Assembly: GCA_023078555.1 (NCBI GenBank)
Contig: CM041197.1
Span: 5,477,810-5,541,809 of the forward strand
Origin: Ulva prolifera
Taxonomy: Eukaryota > Chlorophyta > Ulvophyceae > Ulvales > Ulvaceae
DNA length: 64,000 bases
Reading direction: 5' to 3'
Under the pieces are notes generated by a model. The model made no database searches and had not been told where the DNA came from. It was given only the letters and a program-made list of their open reading frames with translations. Positions within the stretch are counted from its first letter, which is position 1; each line of letters opens with the position of its first letter. Positions 14,156-23,130 of this stretch are shown piece by piece. The translations under genes were made by a program, and so were the position numbers.

Positions 14156-15100
14156 CTAGTAGTTGAAAAGTTCACAGGCGCTGTATATGGCATGCATTTA
14201 CTCAGCGAGAAGAGAATTCGACACATTGGATCAGAGCGCTACTCTAGAACACACTGATCACAAGAAATATGTGTGTATGACCTTTGCGCACGTCCGTTAA
14301 GAGCAACATGCTTCCCTGTCACCTTGAAGTTGAAAAGTTCACAGGTGCTGAATATGTAATGTATTGGCTCATCGAGAAATGATTTTCCACACGTCGAAGT
14401 TGAGTGCTTTACTGCAACAGACTCTACACATGACATAGGTGTGTGTGACCTTTGCGCACGTCCGTTAAGAGCAACATGCTTCCCTGTCACCTTGAAGTTG
14501 AAAAGTTCACAGGTGCTGAATATGTAATGTATTGGCTCATCGAGAAAAGATTTTCCACACGTCGAAGTTGAGTGCTTCACTACAACACACTCTTCACATG
14601 ATATAGGTGTGTGTGACCTTTGCGCACGTCCGTTAAAGCGCAACCGGGTTCCCTGTCACCTTGAAGTTGAAAAGTTCACAGGTGCTGAATATGTAATGTA
14701 TTGGCTCATCGAGAAAAGATTTTCCACACGTCGAAGTTGAGTGCTTCACTACAACACACTCTTCACATGACATAGGTGTGTGTGACCTTTGCGCACGTCC
14801 GTTAAGAGCAACATGCTTCCCTGTCACCTTGAAGTTGAAAAGTTCACAGGTGCTGAATATGTAATGTATTGGCTCATCGAGAAAAGATTTTCCACACGTC
14901 GAAGTTGAGTGCTTCACTACAACACACTCTTTACATGACATAGGTGTGTGTGACCTTTGCGCACGTCCGTTAAGAGCAACATGCTTCCCTGTCACCTTGA
15001 AGTTGAAAAGTTCACAGGTGCTGAATATGTAATGTATTGGCTCATCGAGAAATGATTTTCCACACGTCGAAGTTGAGTGCTTCACTACACCACACTCTTC

Positions 15101-15104
15101 ACAT
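15101..15104 (+). repeat. Target-site duplication, left copy (acat)
   Basis: The satellite motif cttcacat stops here and the mobile insertion starts with ctgtccctc. The same four bases recur immediately after the insertion at 20767-20770, where the satellite resumes as acatgacatagg. The uninterrupted site cttcacatgacatagg has acat only once. Confidence 0.8.
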
Positions 15105-15741
15105 CTGTCCCTCTGAATTACAGTAGCCGTGTGAAGGCCGACTTTGAGAGAGAGTGATTGATTACTGTGTGAGATACATGGCCACCTGGCGGCAAAAAGC
15201 GGCAGCCAATACGGTTGATTTGTGACTGTGAAAGGCTGGAGCCTTGAAGTTGAGGCATGTTTTGTGTGTTTGTGCCAAAGGTGAGGTCCAAAATGGCCTA
15301 TTGAGCCTCAGCAAGAAACTGCTGGGCACTCATGCCCGCCACGATTGCGCCCACTGCACTTGTCTGATAATTTCAGGCGGTTGTGGCGCTGCAGCAATGT
15401 CGGTTCTGGGATGTGCAGCCTCTGCCAACACCACCAGCATATGTGTTTCATGTCCTGTCAATCGGCACATTTATCACCTCGCATCCCCAATTCCCGTGAT
15501 CCCATCAATTCATCTCTCATCTCCGTGCGCATGCTGTCTGATCGCTCATTCGTTACGCGAAAAGTTACAGACGCATCTCCAGATCTCAACTAAGGCAGCA
15601 GTCATTTCCGTGAAATCCATCGCAGCTGATCTCGCGCCGAGCTGAATATTTCTGCGCTCTGTGCGATTGAGCGGAGTTTCGGCGTGCGGCATGATGCATG
15701 GATGCTGACGCATGGACAGCTAATGTGATTCGAACCGACTG
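15105..15741 (+). repeat. Left 637-bp terminal direct repeat
   Basis: It matches 20130-20766 at a constant offset of 5025 with no difference that I can see by eye. It starts ctgtccctctgaattacag and ends gattcgaaccgactg. The two ends form an imperfect inverted repeat: 15 of 22 positions match when the end is reverse-complemented. It contains short open frames (15244-15645 and 15345-15593) with no family I recognise. A donor-like caaag/gtgagg near 15279 and an acceptor-like atttcag near 15375 could mark a 5' UTR intron. It probably carries the element's promoter or end-processing signals, but no promoter motif is clear. Confidence 0.9.
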
Positions 15742-15907
15742 AAGGAGCCAAGTTGGCCTGCACGCTTAGGATTCAAATGGGCATGCGGACGAGTCACAAC
15801 TACTCGTACATACTTTGTGATGAACCAGTGGCCGTCTGATCGTGCCTGGATGCATCTAAAGCACTACTCTTGCGCTGTGTGATGCCGGTCGGTGTCACAC
15901 GTCCAGA
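15742..15907 (+). promoter_or_regulatory. Leader between terminal repeat and gene
   Basis: These 166 bp separate the left terminal repeat from the predicted start codon. There is no TATA box or other motif I can name. An in-frame TAA at 15857-15859 precedes the ATG at 15908, so the coding frame does not extend upstream without another exon. The stretch is presumed to be 5' UTR or promoter by position only. Confidence 0.3.
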
Positions 15908-18900
15908 ATGGAAGGTGAGATGCAGCACTCCGCGGTTCCGTGCATATGAGAATTGATAATTTCGAACCAAACCCAGATCCGCTCGGCTACATGTTGCTGA
16001 CCCGTGACGCTGCCCGCAGGGACTTGCGGGAGCTACTTCCGCTTGTCCGTCGAGCAGAGGCTGTTGCTGTCTTTCGAGTACGTGCGTTCTCTCAGTAATG
16101 CAAACTTGGTTCAGCTCTGTATCGATGGTTCTGTAACGCGAGAGGAGGGGGAGAAGGTGACCTACGGCCCAGTTGAGGCCAACTTCGAAGCACTCAACAG
16201 ACTGCTGCGCACTTCAGAGAGTGCGTACACAGCATCAGCGAGAGCCCGGAAGGCGAGAAACTTCCTGCATCATAATGCACCCAAGAAACGCATGCAACCA
16301 GATGGTGCCGCAGTCCCATGTGCATCAGATCAAATTGCCAACAGCTCGGCAGCCAAGCCAGAATATGTCAGAGACCGCGCGTCCCTGATCAAGCACGCAT
16401 CAACGTACGCTCTGTATGTGTGCACTGTGTCCGTGGGTGGCGTGCGTCTTGGTGTCCTCACAATGCCAATGCCATGCTTGCAGGCAAGCGAAGCACCTTG
16501 TGACCACAGGGTCAGTACTGCCTCTGCCCCCACATCAGCCTGGAGAGAAAGCAAGCCAGCACTTCCCGCTCCTCCAAAACGTCCGATTATTCCTTCTGGA
16601 GGGCAGAAGCGAAGGAGGTATTGAGTGTTTGCCATTCAGGAGCTTGGAGCAGGCAGCCAAGTACAGCCCAATCATCGAGGAAGCAATGGTGGCCTTGAAT
16701 GTCAAGACACATGCATCCTTGTGGTCTAATCTGCGAACGGCTTTTCCTGGCCTGAAGAAAACAGCTCTGAACGTGAAGGGCACAAGAGAAGCAGGGCAAG
16801 CAAGGAAAGCAGCAAGGCGTATTCTGGGGAGAGAGCCTATGTACTTCAATCCCAAGATCCACCAGGGCCACCCCCTCACCAGGAGGGTGATGGACCCAGC
16901 GTACGAGTACACCTTCACATGGCAACAAGTACAACGGAATGTGTTCTTGGATGGTGGGAAAGTTGATCCTCAAGCATGGGTGAAGTCTCAGAAGGGCATT
17001 ACTCAGCTCGGCGCAGCGCGTACCCCCATCTGCTACAACCTACTGATGAAAACGGTGAGTGACACCACTGCCTGCTGCTGCTGCTCACCGTTGACACATT
17101 GTTTTCATGATGCAGCCATGGTGCAGGTTGGCATGGCCCCAAAAGTCATGTTCTACATCTTTGCCTCAGCGGTGACAGGGACCCTTCTGGTCACTGCTGC
17201 CAACGGCAGCAAGGCAGCGGACAGCGTGCAAGCTGGGCTGCAACGTTGGACAGACAAGATTGATGATGAGACCAAGCTGGCCATCATGAAGATGCATTAC
17301 GGCTCGAGCGAGAAAGCTGTCCAGAAATTCAGGAAGGCCTCTCCACAGGAGGCTGCCAAGATCTTCCCTGTGGACCAGAGTGAGCTTGTCCCGCAGAAGT
17401 TCACAGATGAGGGTTTCCTGGTATGAATTACACTAGGCCTTTAATCATATGCTCTATCTCGTACAGTTGATCTGGTATTGACTGGCTCAGATCAATTCGA
17501 AACAATCTTACACCACATCGACTGAGCTTGTTCTCTTTCAAAGTGTCATGCTTTCGGTTGCGAGCATTTTTGTGGCTACGTCCGTCCACTTCCACAGCTA
17601 CAAGCATGCTGTTGCACAAGACAAACAATACATCGAGGTGAAAAGCAGGGCCACCTCTCTTACTTACACCATGGGCCTTCATGCCGAAGGAGGGCAGAAC
17701 GGCTGCATCAACATCAACATGGCACACTATTTGTATAACTTGTCTAACGACACAGTCATGCTGCGTGGTCTGATGCCCTGGCCTATGCAATGAACACAGT
17801 GGGGGGACCCCGCGGCGCCATTGAGCATGCAAACATGAGCAACTAGTATACTGTGTGATCACTACCGTCTTAGTTATCAGCTTGTGCACTGCGTCCCTGA
17901 CTTGACTGGCCTTGTGGCAACTGCACGTGATAGACACAATGAAGTCACACACCATGAAGTGTATGCAATGCTTGGGTGCAACACTGCAGAGAGGCAGCTG
18001 CAGTCAACAGCACACATCCATGAACAGTCTGAGTATGCAATGCTTGGGTGCAACACTGCAGAGGCAGCTGCAGTCAACAGCACACATCCATGAACAGTCT
18101 GAGTATGCAATGCTTGTGTGCAACACTGCAGAGAGGCAGCTGCAGTCAACAGCACACATCCATGAACAGTCTGAGTATGCAATGCTTATGTGCAACACTG
18201 CAGAGAGGCAGCTGCAGTCAACAGCACACATCCATGAACAGTCTGAGTATGCAATGCTTGGGTGCAACACTGCAGAGAGGCAGCTGCAGTCAACAGCACA
18301 CATCCATGAACAGTCTGAGTATGCAATGCTTGGGTGCAACACTGCAGAGGCAGCTGCAGTCAACAGCACACATCCATGAACAGTCTGAGTATGCAATGCT
18401 TGTGTGCAACACTGCAGAGAGGCAGCTGCAGTCAACAGCACACATCCATGAACAGTCTGAGTATGCAATGCTTATGTGCAACACTGCAGAGAGGCAGCTG
18501 CAGTCAACAGCACACATCCATGAACAGTCTGAGTATGCAATGCTTGGGTGCAACACTGCAGAGAGGCAGCTGCAGTCAACAGCACACATCCATGAACAGT
18601 CTGAGTATGCAATGCTTGGGTGCAACACTGCAGAGAGGCAGCTGCAGTCAACAGCACACATCCATGAACAGTCTGAGTATGCAATGCTTGTGTGCAACAC
18701 TGCAGGGAGGCAGCTGCAGTCAACAGCACACATCCATGAACAGTCTGAGTATGCAATGCTTGTGTGCAACACTGCAGAGAGGCAGCTGGACTCAATACAG
18801 CACACAGAAGGTGCATGGACCTTACCTGTGTTCAGTGATGCACTCCATATTACACTCTTGACTCCCTCTTTCTCCACATACATCTTGGGATGCCTGCATT

Positions 18901-20041
18901 GAAGACTCAGACTTAGTGGTGTTTGCAGAACAGTGCAAAGTCGAAAGCAGGCAACATGATCGCACGGGCGATCAACGGAACAGAGTACAAGATGATGATG
19001 CTGTTCTACGTGCTGCCGTGGTGCATCAAGCGATGGCTCGGTATGCAGTTGGGCGACCCAGGCTCAAGAGAGGTGTGGGACCAAAAATGCAAGGAGTACT
19101 ACGACTGCATGTCAGACGAAGTGAGCATCACATGGCACAGTATTCATGTGCCCTTTGGCCTGAGCCAGGACAATGCCCCGATTCATCACGGAGCTGCCAT
19201 CGCGATGCTCACTCCGCGAGTGACACCGATCGAGGAGTACAGCACCATCCTGACTGCCGCCGAGCAGCAGCTGGGAATCACGATCCCCAGCGTGGCTGAA
19301 TCTTTCGACAAGTACAAAGACAAGCTGCTGGCAGCAAAGCGCAGATTGCCTGCCGGCGACGCACACGGCAGGCAGAACGCAGACGCGGAACTGCAAGCCT
19401 TGCGCCGCGCAAGAAAGCGAGCGGTCAAGTCACCCAAGTTTCAATTCCTTACGGACGTCAAGTTCGAAAGGTACAAGCAGGCACAGACGAAGCATGCACA
19501 AGCGATTCACGACGACATGCTGGCAGACTACTTCCGAGCTGCAAATGCTGATGATGGCGCACCATGGGAGGCTGTTTTCCGAAGGGAGATGGCCTTCAAC
19601 GACCCCCGGCGATGGTTGTGCTTGGTCGGCGAGCAGTTCCTGCCGCTCGGAAATACGACTCCGGACCTGCACCAGCCAGCCGAGATGCAGGTCGGCACAT
19701 ATAAAGGTGTAGCGAGAGCCTGGACTCTAGATCAGCCCCCAGACTCCCAGGCTTTGCTGCTCTCGAAGAGCTACGACGAAGTCATGCACTTGGAATGCGA
19801 AAAGAGGAACGAAGCAGGCGACGACGGCGCACCTCCCAAGAATCAGAGTTCTATCACAAAGTCTACCAGGCGCCTTTACATCACCGCGCAGATTGTGGCT
19901 GCGGACGCGGGCGAGAAGTTCAAGCCGTTGCTGCCACCCGGATACTACGAAGACAGGGGAGGGCATCCAACAGAATGGAGGCATGGAAATTTCGAAGTTG
20001 TGGGTTCGGGTGGGAAGTTTCCGGAGGCAAAATGGTCATGA
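15908..20041 (+). CDS. Spliced DDE-transposase-like protein, 789 aa
   Basis: Proposed exons are 15908-15914, 16020-16404, 16484-17054, 17127-17420 and 18929-20041. Introns are 105, 79, 72 and 1508 bp; all are GT-AG with acceptors ending GCAG, and the frame holds through every junction (2370 nt). The start is the ATG of a tiny first exon (ATG GAA G). The second exon has no in-frame ATG near its own beginning, and a TAA lies upstream of 15908. Residues about 170-240 are basic and could be a helix-turn-helix. Tc1/mariner/IS630-type landmarks follow in order: W277 with VFLD at D287, the PKVMFYIFAS-x3-GTLLV strand pair (about 326-342), QDNAPIHH with D500, and TPDLHQPAEM with E671 followed by GTYK. 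The spacers D287-D500 and D500-E671 are far longer than the family norm (about 90 and 34), so this is a diverged member or a look-alike. It would act as a nuclear DNA-strand-transfer enzyme. No inactivating change is seen. Confidence 0.6.
17428..17955 (-). CDS. PD-(D/E)XK nuclease-like protein (DUF559/Vsr/RAP-like fold)
   Basis: A 175-residue minus-strand frame lies inside the last intron of the transposase-like gene. Its C-terminal half reads like a restriction-endonuclease-fold core. D108 sits in a beta strand (FHLDVLF), followed by the strand LVAVEVDG carrying E122 and D124, then H128. After these comes a basic helix with R and K residues (RNRKHDTLKENKL) and a CGVRLFRID strand. That order (D, ExD-G-x2-H, helix, G-x-R-x2-R) is typical of DUF559-, Vsr- and RAP-type domains, which act on DNA or RNA. 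The N-terminal 80 residues are cysteine/histidine-rich and unfamiliar; the true start may lie further in, or an exon may be missing. It ends in TAA at 17428. It could be a second element-encoded enzyme or a captured host fragment. No promoter is visible. Confidence 0.5.
   Translation of the reverse strand: MVCDFIVSITCSCHKASQVRDAVHKLITKTVVITQYTSCSCLHAQWRRGVPPLCSLHRPGHQTTQHDCVVRQVIQIVCHVDVDAAVLPSFGMKAHGVSKRGGPAFHLDVLFVLCNSMLVAVEVDGRSHKNARNRKHDTLKENKLSRCGVRLFRIDLSQSIPDQLYEIEHMIKGLV
17962..18789 (+). repeat. 72-bp minisatellite, about 11.5 copies
   Basis: The unit tatgcaatgcttgggtgc... through gaacagtctgag is repeated head to tail. Most units are 72 bp; two are 70 bp, lacking one AG in gcagagaggcag. 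The base after ctt varies as ggg, gtg or atg in a fixed order, which gives a higher-order period of four units (286 bp). The second and sixth units are the 70-bp form. Each unit has two CTGCAG sites around a CAGCTG core. The repeat lies within the long intron, so it should not be translated, although 72 bp is a multiple of three and leaves open frames on both strands. Confidence 0.92.
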
Positions 20042-20129
20042 TAGACTCTTGCTTTTACCATCCGCTAGTGTTACGTCACGCTCGTTCCCCCTACGCCACC
20101 AATGGCTCAGCAGGTCACATAAATGCCTT
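20042..20129 (+). other. 3' flank of the transposase-like gene
   Basis: These 88 bp lie between the gene's TGA and the right terminal repeat. There is no polypurine tract next to the repeat and no clear polyadenylation signal beyond a cataaatg stretch near 20118. The transcript probably ends in the right terminal repeat. Confidence 0.4.
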
Positions 20130-20766
20130 CTGTCCCTCTGAATTACAGTAGCCGTGTGAAGGCCGACTTTGAGAGAGAGTGATTGATTACTGTGTGAGAT
20201 ACATGGCCACCTGGCGGCAAAAAGCGGCAGCCAATACGGTTGATTTGTGACTGTGAAAGGCTGGAGCCTTGAAGTTGAGGCATGTTTTGTGTGTTTGTGC
20301 CAAAGGTGAGGTCCAAAATGGCCTATTGAGCCTCAGCAAGAAACTGCTGGGCACTCATGCCCGCCACGATTGCGCCCACTGCACTTGTCTGATAATTTCA
20401 GGCGGTTGTGGCGCTGCAGCAATGTCGGTTCTGGGATGTGCAGCCTCTGCCAACACCACCAGCATATGTGTTTCATGTCCTGTCAATCGGCACATTTATC
20501 ACCTCGCATCCCCAATTCCCGTGATCCCATCAATTCATCTCTCATCTCCGTGCGCATGCTGTCTGATCGCTCATTCGTTACGCGAAAAGTTACAGACGCA
20601 TCTCCAGATCTCAACTAAGGCAGCAGTCATTTCCGTGAAATCCATCGCAGCTGATCTCGCGCCGAGCTGAATATTTCTGCGCTCTGTGCGATTGAGCGGA
20701 GTTTCGGCGTGCGGCATGATGCATGGATGCTGACGCATGGACAGCTAATGTGATTCGAACCGACTG
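20130..20766 (+). repeat. Right 637-bp terminal direct repeat
   Basis: This is the second copy of 15105-15741 at offset 5025, identical as far as I can read. It is preceded by aaatgcctt, which differs from the satellite flank, and followed by acatgacatagg, where the satellite resumes. Its inner flank lacks the acat duplication. That shows the two repeats belong to one insertion and are not two independent solo insertions. Confidence 0.9.
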
Positions 20767-20770
20767 ACAT
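20767..20770 (+). repeat. Target-site duplication, right copy (acat)
   Basis: This is the second acat, immediately after the element's end (ccgactg). Deleting the element plus one acat restores the ordinary satellite motif cttcacatgacatagg in phase. Confidence 0.8.
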
Positions 20771-22489
20771 GACATAGGTGTGTGTGACCTTTGCGCACGT
20801 CCGTTAAGAGCAACATGCTTCCCTGTCACCTTGAAGTTGAAAAGTTCACAGGTGCTGAATATGTAATGTATTGGCTCATCGAGAAATGATTTTCCACACG
20901 TCGAAGTTGAGTGCTTCACTACACCACACTCTTCACAAGAAATATGTGTGTATGACCTTTGCGCACGTCCGTTAAGAGCAACATGCTTCCCTGTCACCTT
21001 GAAGTTGAAAAGTTCACAGGTGCTGAATATGTAATGTATTGGCTCATCGAGAAAAGATTTTCCACACGTCGAAGTTGAGTGCTTCACTACAACACACTCT
21101 TCACATGACATAGGTGTGTGTGACCTTTGCGCACGTCCGTTAAGAGCAACATGCTTCCCTGTCACCTTGAAGTTGAAAAGTTCACAGGCGCTGTATATGG
21201 CATGCATTTGCTCAGCGTGAAGAGAATTCGACACATTGGATCAGAGCGCTACTCTAGAACACACTCTTCACATGACATAGGTGTGTGTGACCTTTGCGCA
21301 CGTCCGTTAAGAGCAACATGCTTCCCTGTCACCTTGAAGTTGAAAAGTTCACAGGTGCTGGATATGTAATGTATTGGCTCATCGAGAAATGATTTTCCAC
21401 ACGTCGAAGTTGAGTGCTTCACTACACCACACTCTTCACATGACATAGGTGTGTGTGACCTTTGCGCACGTCCGTTAAGAGCAACATGCTTCCCTGTCAC
21501 CTAGTAGTTGAAAAGTTCACAGGCGCTGTATATGGCATGCATTTACTCAGCGTGAAGAGAATTCGACACATTGGATCAGAGCGCTACTCTAGAACACACT
21601 TATCACAAGAATTATGTGTGTATGACCTTTGCGCACGTCCGTTAAGAGCAACATGCTTCCCTGTCACCTTGAAGTTGAAAAGTTCTCAGGTGCTGAATAT
21701 GTAATGTATTGGCTCATCGAGAAATGATTTTCCACACGTCGAAGTTGAGTGCTTCACTACAACACACTCTTCACATGACATATGTGTGTGTGACCTTTGC
21801 GCACGTCCGTTAAGAGCAACATGCTTCCCTGTCACCTTGAAGTTGAAAAGTTCACAGGTGCTGAATATGTAATGTATTGGCTCATCGAGACAAGATCTTC
21901 CACACGTCAAAGTTGAGTGCTTTACTACAACACACTCTTCACATGACATAGGTGTGTGTGACCTTTGCGCACGTCCGTTAAGAGCAACATGCTTCCCTGT
22001 CACCTTGAAGTTGAAAAGTTCACAGGTGCTGAATATGTAATGTATTGGCTCATCGAGAAATGATTTTTCACACGTCGAAGTTGAGTGCTTTACTACAACA
22101 CACTTAACACAAGATATAGGTGTGTGTGACCTTTGCGCACGTCCGTTAAGAGCAACATGCTTCCCTGTCACCTTGAAGTTGAAAAGTTCACAGGTGCTGA
22201 ATATGTAATGTATTGGCTCATCAAGAAATGATTTTCCACACGTCGAAGTTGAGTGCTTCACTACACCACACTCTTCACATGACATAGGTGTGTGTGACCT
22301 TTGCGCACGTCCGTTAAGAGCAACATGCTTCCCTGTCACCTTGAAGTTGAAAAGTTCACAGGTGCTGAATATGTAATGTATTGGCTCATCGAGAAATGAT
22401 TTTTCACACGTCGAAGTTAAGTGCTTTACTACAACACACTCTACACATGACATAGGTGTGTGTGACCTTTGCGCACGTCCGTTAAAGCG

Positions 22490-23130
22490 CAACCGGGTTC
22501 CCTGTCACCTTGAAGTTGAAAAGTTCACAGGTGCTGAATATGTAATGTATTGGCTCATCGAGAAAAGATTTTCCACACGTCGAAGTTGAGTGCTTCACTA
22601 CAACACACTCTTCACATGACATAGGTGTGTGTGACCTTTGCGCACGTCCGTTAAGAGCAACATGCTTCCCTGTCACCTTGAAGTTGAAAAGTTCACAGGT
22701 GCTGAATATGTAATGTATTGGCTCATCGAGAAAAGATTTTCCACACGTCGAAGTTGAGTGCTTCACTACAACACACTCTTTACATGACATAGGTGTGTGT
22801 GACCTTTGCGCACGTCCGTTAAGAGCAACATGCTTCCCTGTCACCTTGAAGTTGAAAAGTTCACAGGTGCTGAATATGTAATGTATTGGCTCATCGAGAA
22901 ATGATTTTCCACACGTCGAAGTTGAGTGCTTCACTACACCACACTCTTCACATGACATAGGTGTGTGTGACCTTTGCGCACGTCCGTTAAGAGCAACATG
23001 CTTCCCTGTCACCTTGAAGTTGAAAAGTTCACAGGTGCTGAATATGTAATGTATTGGCTCATCGAGAAATGATTTTCCACACGTCGAAGTTGAGTGCTTC
23101 ACTACACCACACTCTTCACAAGAAATATGT
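22490..23130. repeat. Empty-site paralogue of the insertion locus
   Basis: Monomers here match those flanking the mobile insertion. About 14640-15104 aligns at offset 7849, including the private variant ctctttacatgacatag (14932 and 22781). The right flank from 20771 aligns at offset 2183 up to the unusual cttcacaagaaatatg hybrid (20933 and 23116). The uninterrupted site cttcacatgacatagg is at 22946-22961. The insertion therefore postdates the duplication, or else it was lost precisely from this copy. Confidence 0.8.

Larger units (their letters stand above)
803..15104. repeat. 168-bp satellite array, block I
   Basis: About 14.3 kb holds roughly 85 head-to-tail monomers of 167-169 bp. Each monomer has a conserved left half, starting gtgtgtgacctttgcgcacg and ending around the aagttcacagg motif. 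Its right half is one of two main types. Type a contains gcatgcatttactcagcg, a GAATTC site and a TCTAGA site. Type b contains gtaatgtattggctcatc and ttttccacacgtcgaag. No transposon, RNA gene or credible protein gene is seen inside the block. It is interrupted at 15105 by the mobile insertion, and the same array resumes in phase at 20771. Confidence 0.97.
17421..18928 (+). other. Long last intron of the transposase-like gene
   Basis: The donor gtatga follows codon 419 (phase 0) and the acceptor gtttgcag precedes AAC at 18929, also phase 0. Without splicing, the upstream frame ends two codons into the intron (GTA TGA). The downstream frame has no ATG at its upstream end, since its first ATG is at codon 10 of the exon. 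Both facts support splicing. The intron contains the antisense nuclease-like ORF (stop codon only 7 nt from the donor) and the 72-bp minisatellite. At 1508 bp it is much longer than the other three introns. Confidence 0.65.
15105..20766 (+). mobile_element. 5.66-kb insertion with 637-bp direct terminal repeats
   Basis: This is a discrete insertion into a satellite monomer, bounded by 637-bp direct repeats (15105-15741 and 20130-20766) and flanked by a 4-bp acat duplication. An empty paralogous site with the same flanking monomers lies at 22950-22953. Inside are a spliced plus-strand gene with DDE-transposase-like motifs, an antisense nuclease-like ORF within its last intron, and a 72-bp minisatellite. 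I see no reverse transcriptase, gag, integrase zinc finger, primer-binding site starting TGG right after the first repeat, or polypurine tract before the second, so a standard LTR retrotransposon is not supported. Outer termini are C(T/A)GTC-like inverted ends. It is best described as an unclassified long-terminal-direct-repeat transposon; insertion of a host segment flanked by repeats is the alternative. Confidence 0.8.

Noticed and set aside
15244-15645. 133-aa and 82-aa ORFs in each terminal repeat (also 20269-20670 and 20370-20618)
   Set aside because: They have no recognisable domain, overlap each other in two frames, and cross an intron-like GT...AG segment. They could be UTR sequence.
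15728-15741. tRNA gene or tRNA-derived SINE suggested by a B-box-like ggttcgaatc on the minus strand at the repeat end
   Set aside because: There is no A box at a proper distance, no cloverleaf, and no acceptor stem on either side.
16080-16097. 18-bp GT-AG 'intron' (gtacgtgcg...ctcag) that would join an alternative upstream frame
   Set aside because: It is too short for a spliceosomal intron. The model with the ATGGAAG micro-exon keeps the frame without it.
18048-18902. Open frames of 155-284 aa over the 72-bp minisatellite, on both strands
   Set aside because: They arise because 72 is a multiple of three. The 70-bp units switch the frame, all frames look alike, and the region lies in the predicted intron.
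18916-19299. 127-aa frame overlapping the start of the last transposase exon, and antisense frames at 19112-19984
   Set aside because: They are shadows of the 370-codon exon in other frames; the exon's frame carries the motifs and joins the upstream exons in phase.
15105-20766. Canonical LTR retrotransposon
   Set aside because: The repeats are LTR-like in length and identity, but there is no reverse transcriptase, gag or protease. No TG...CA ends are shared by both repeats. There is no primer-binding site or polypurine tract at the expected places, and the sense gene has introns.
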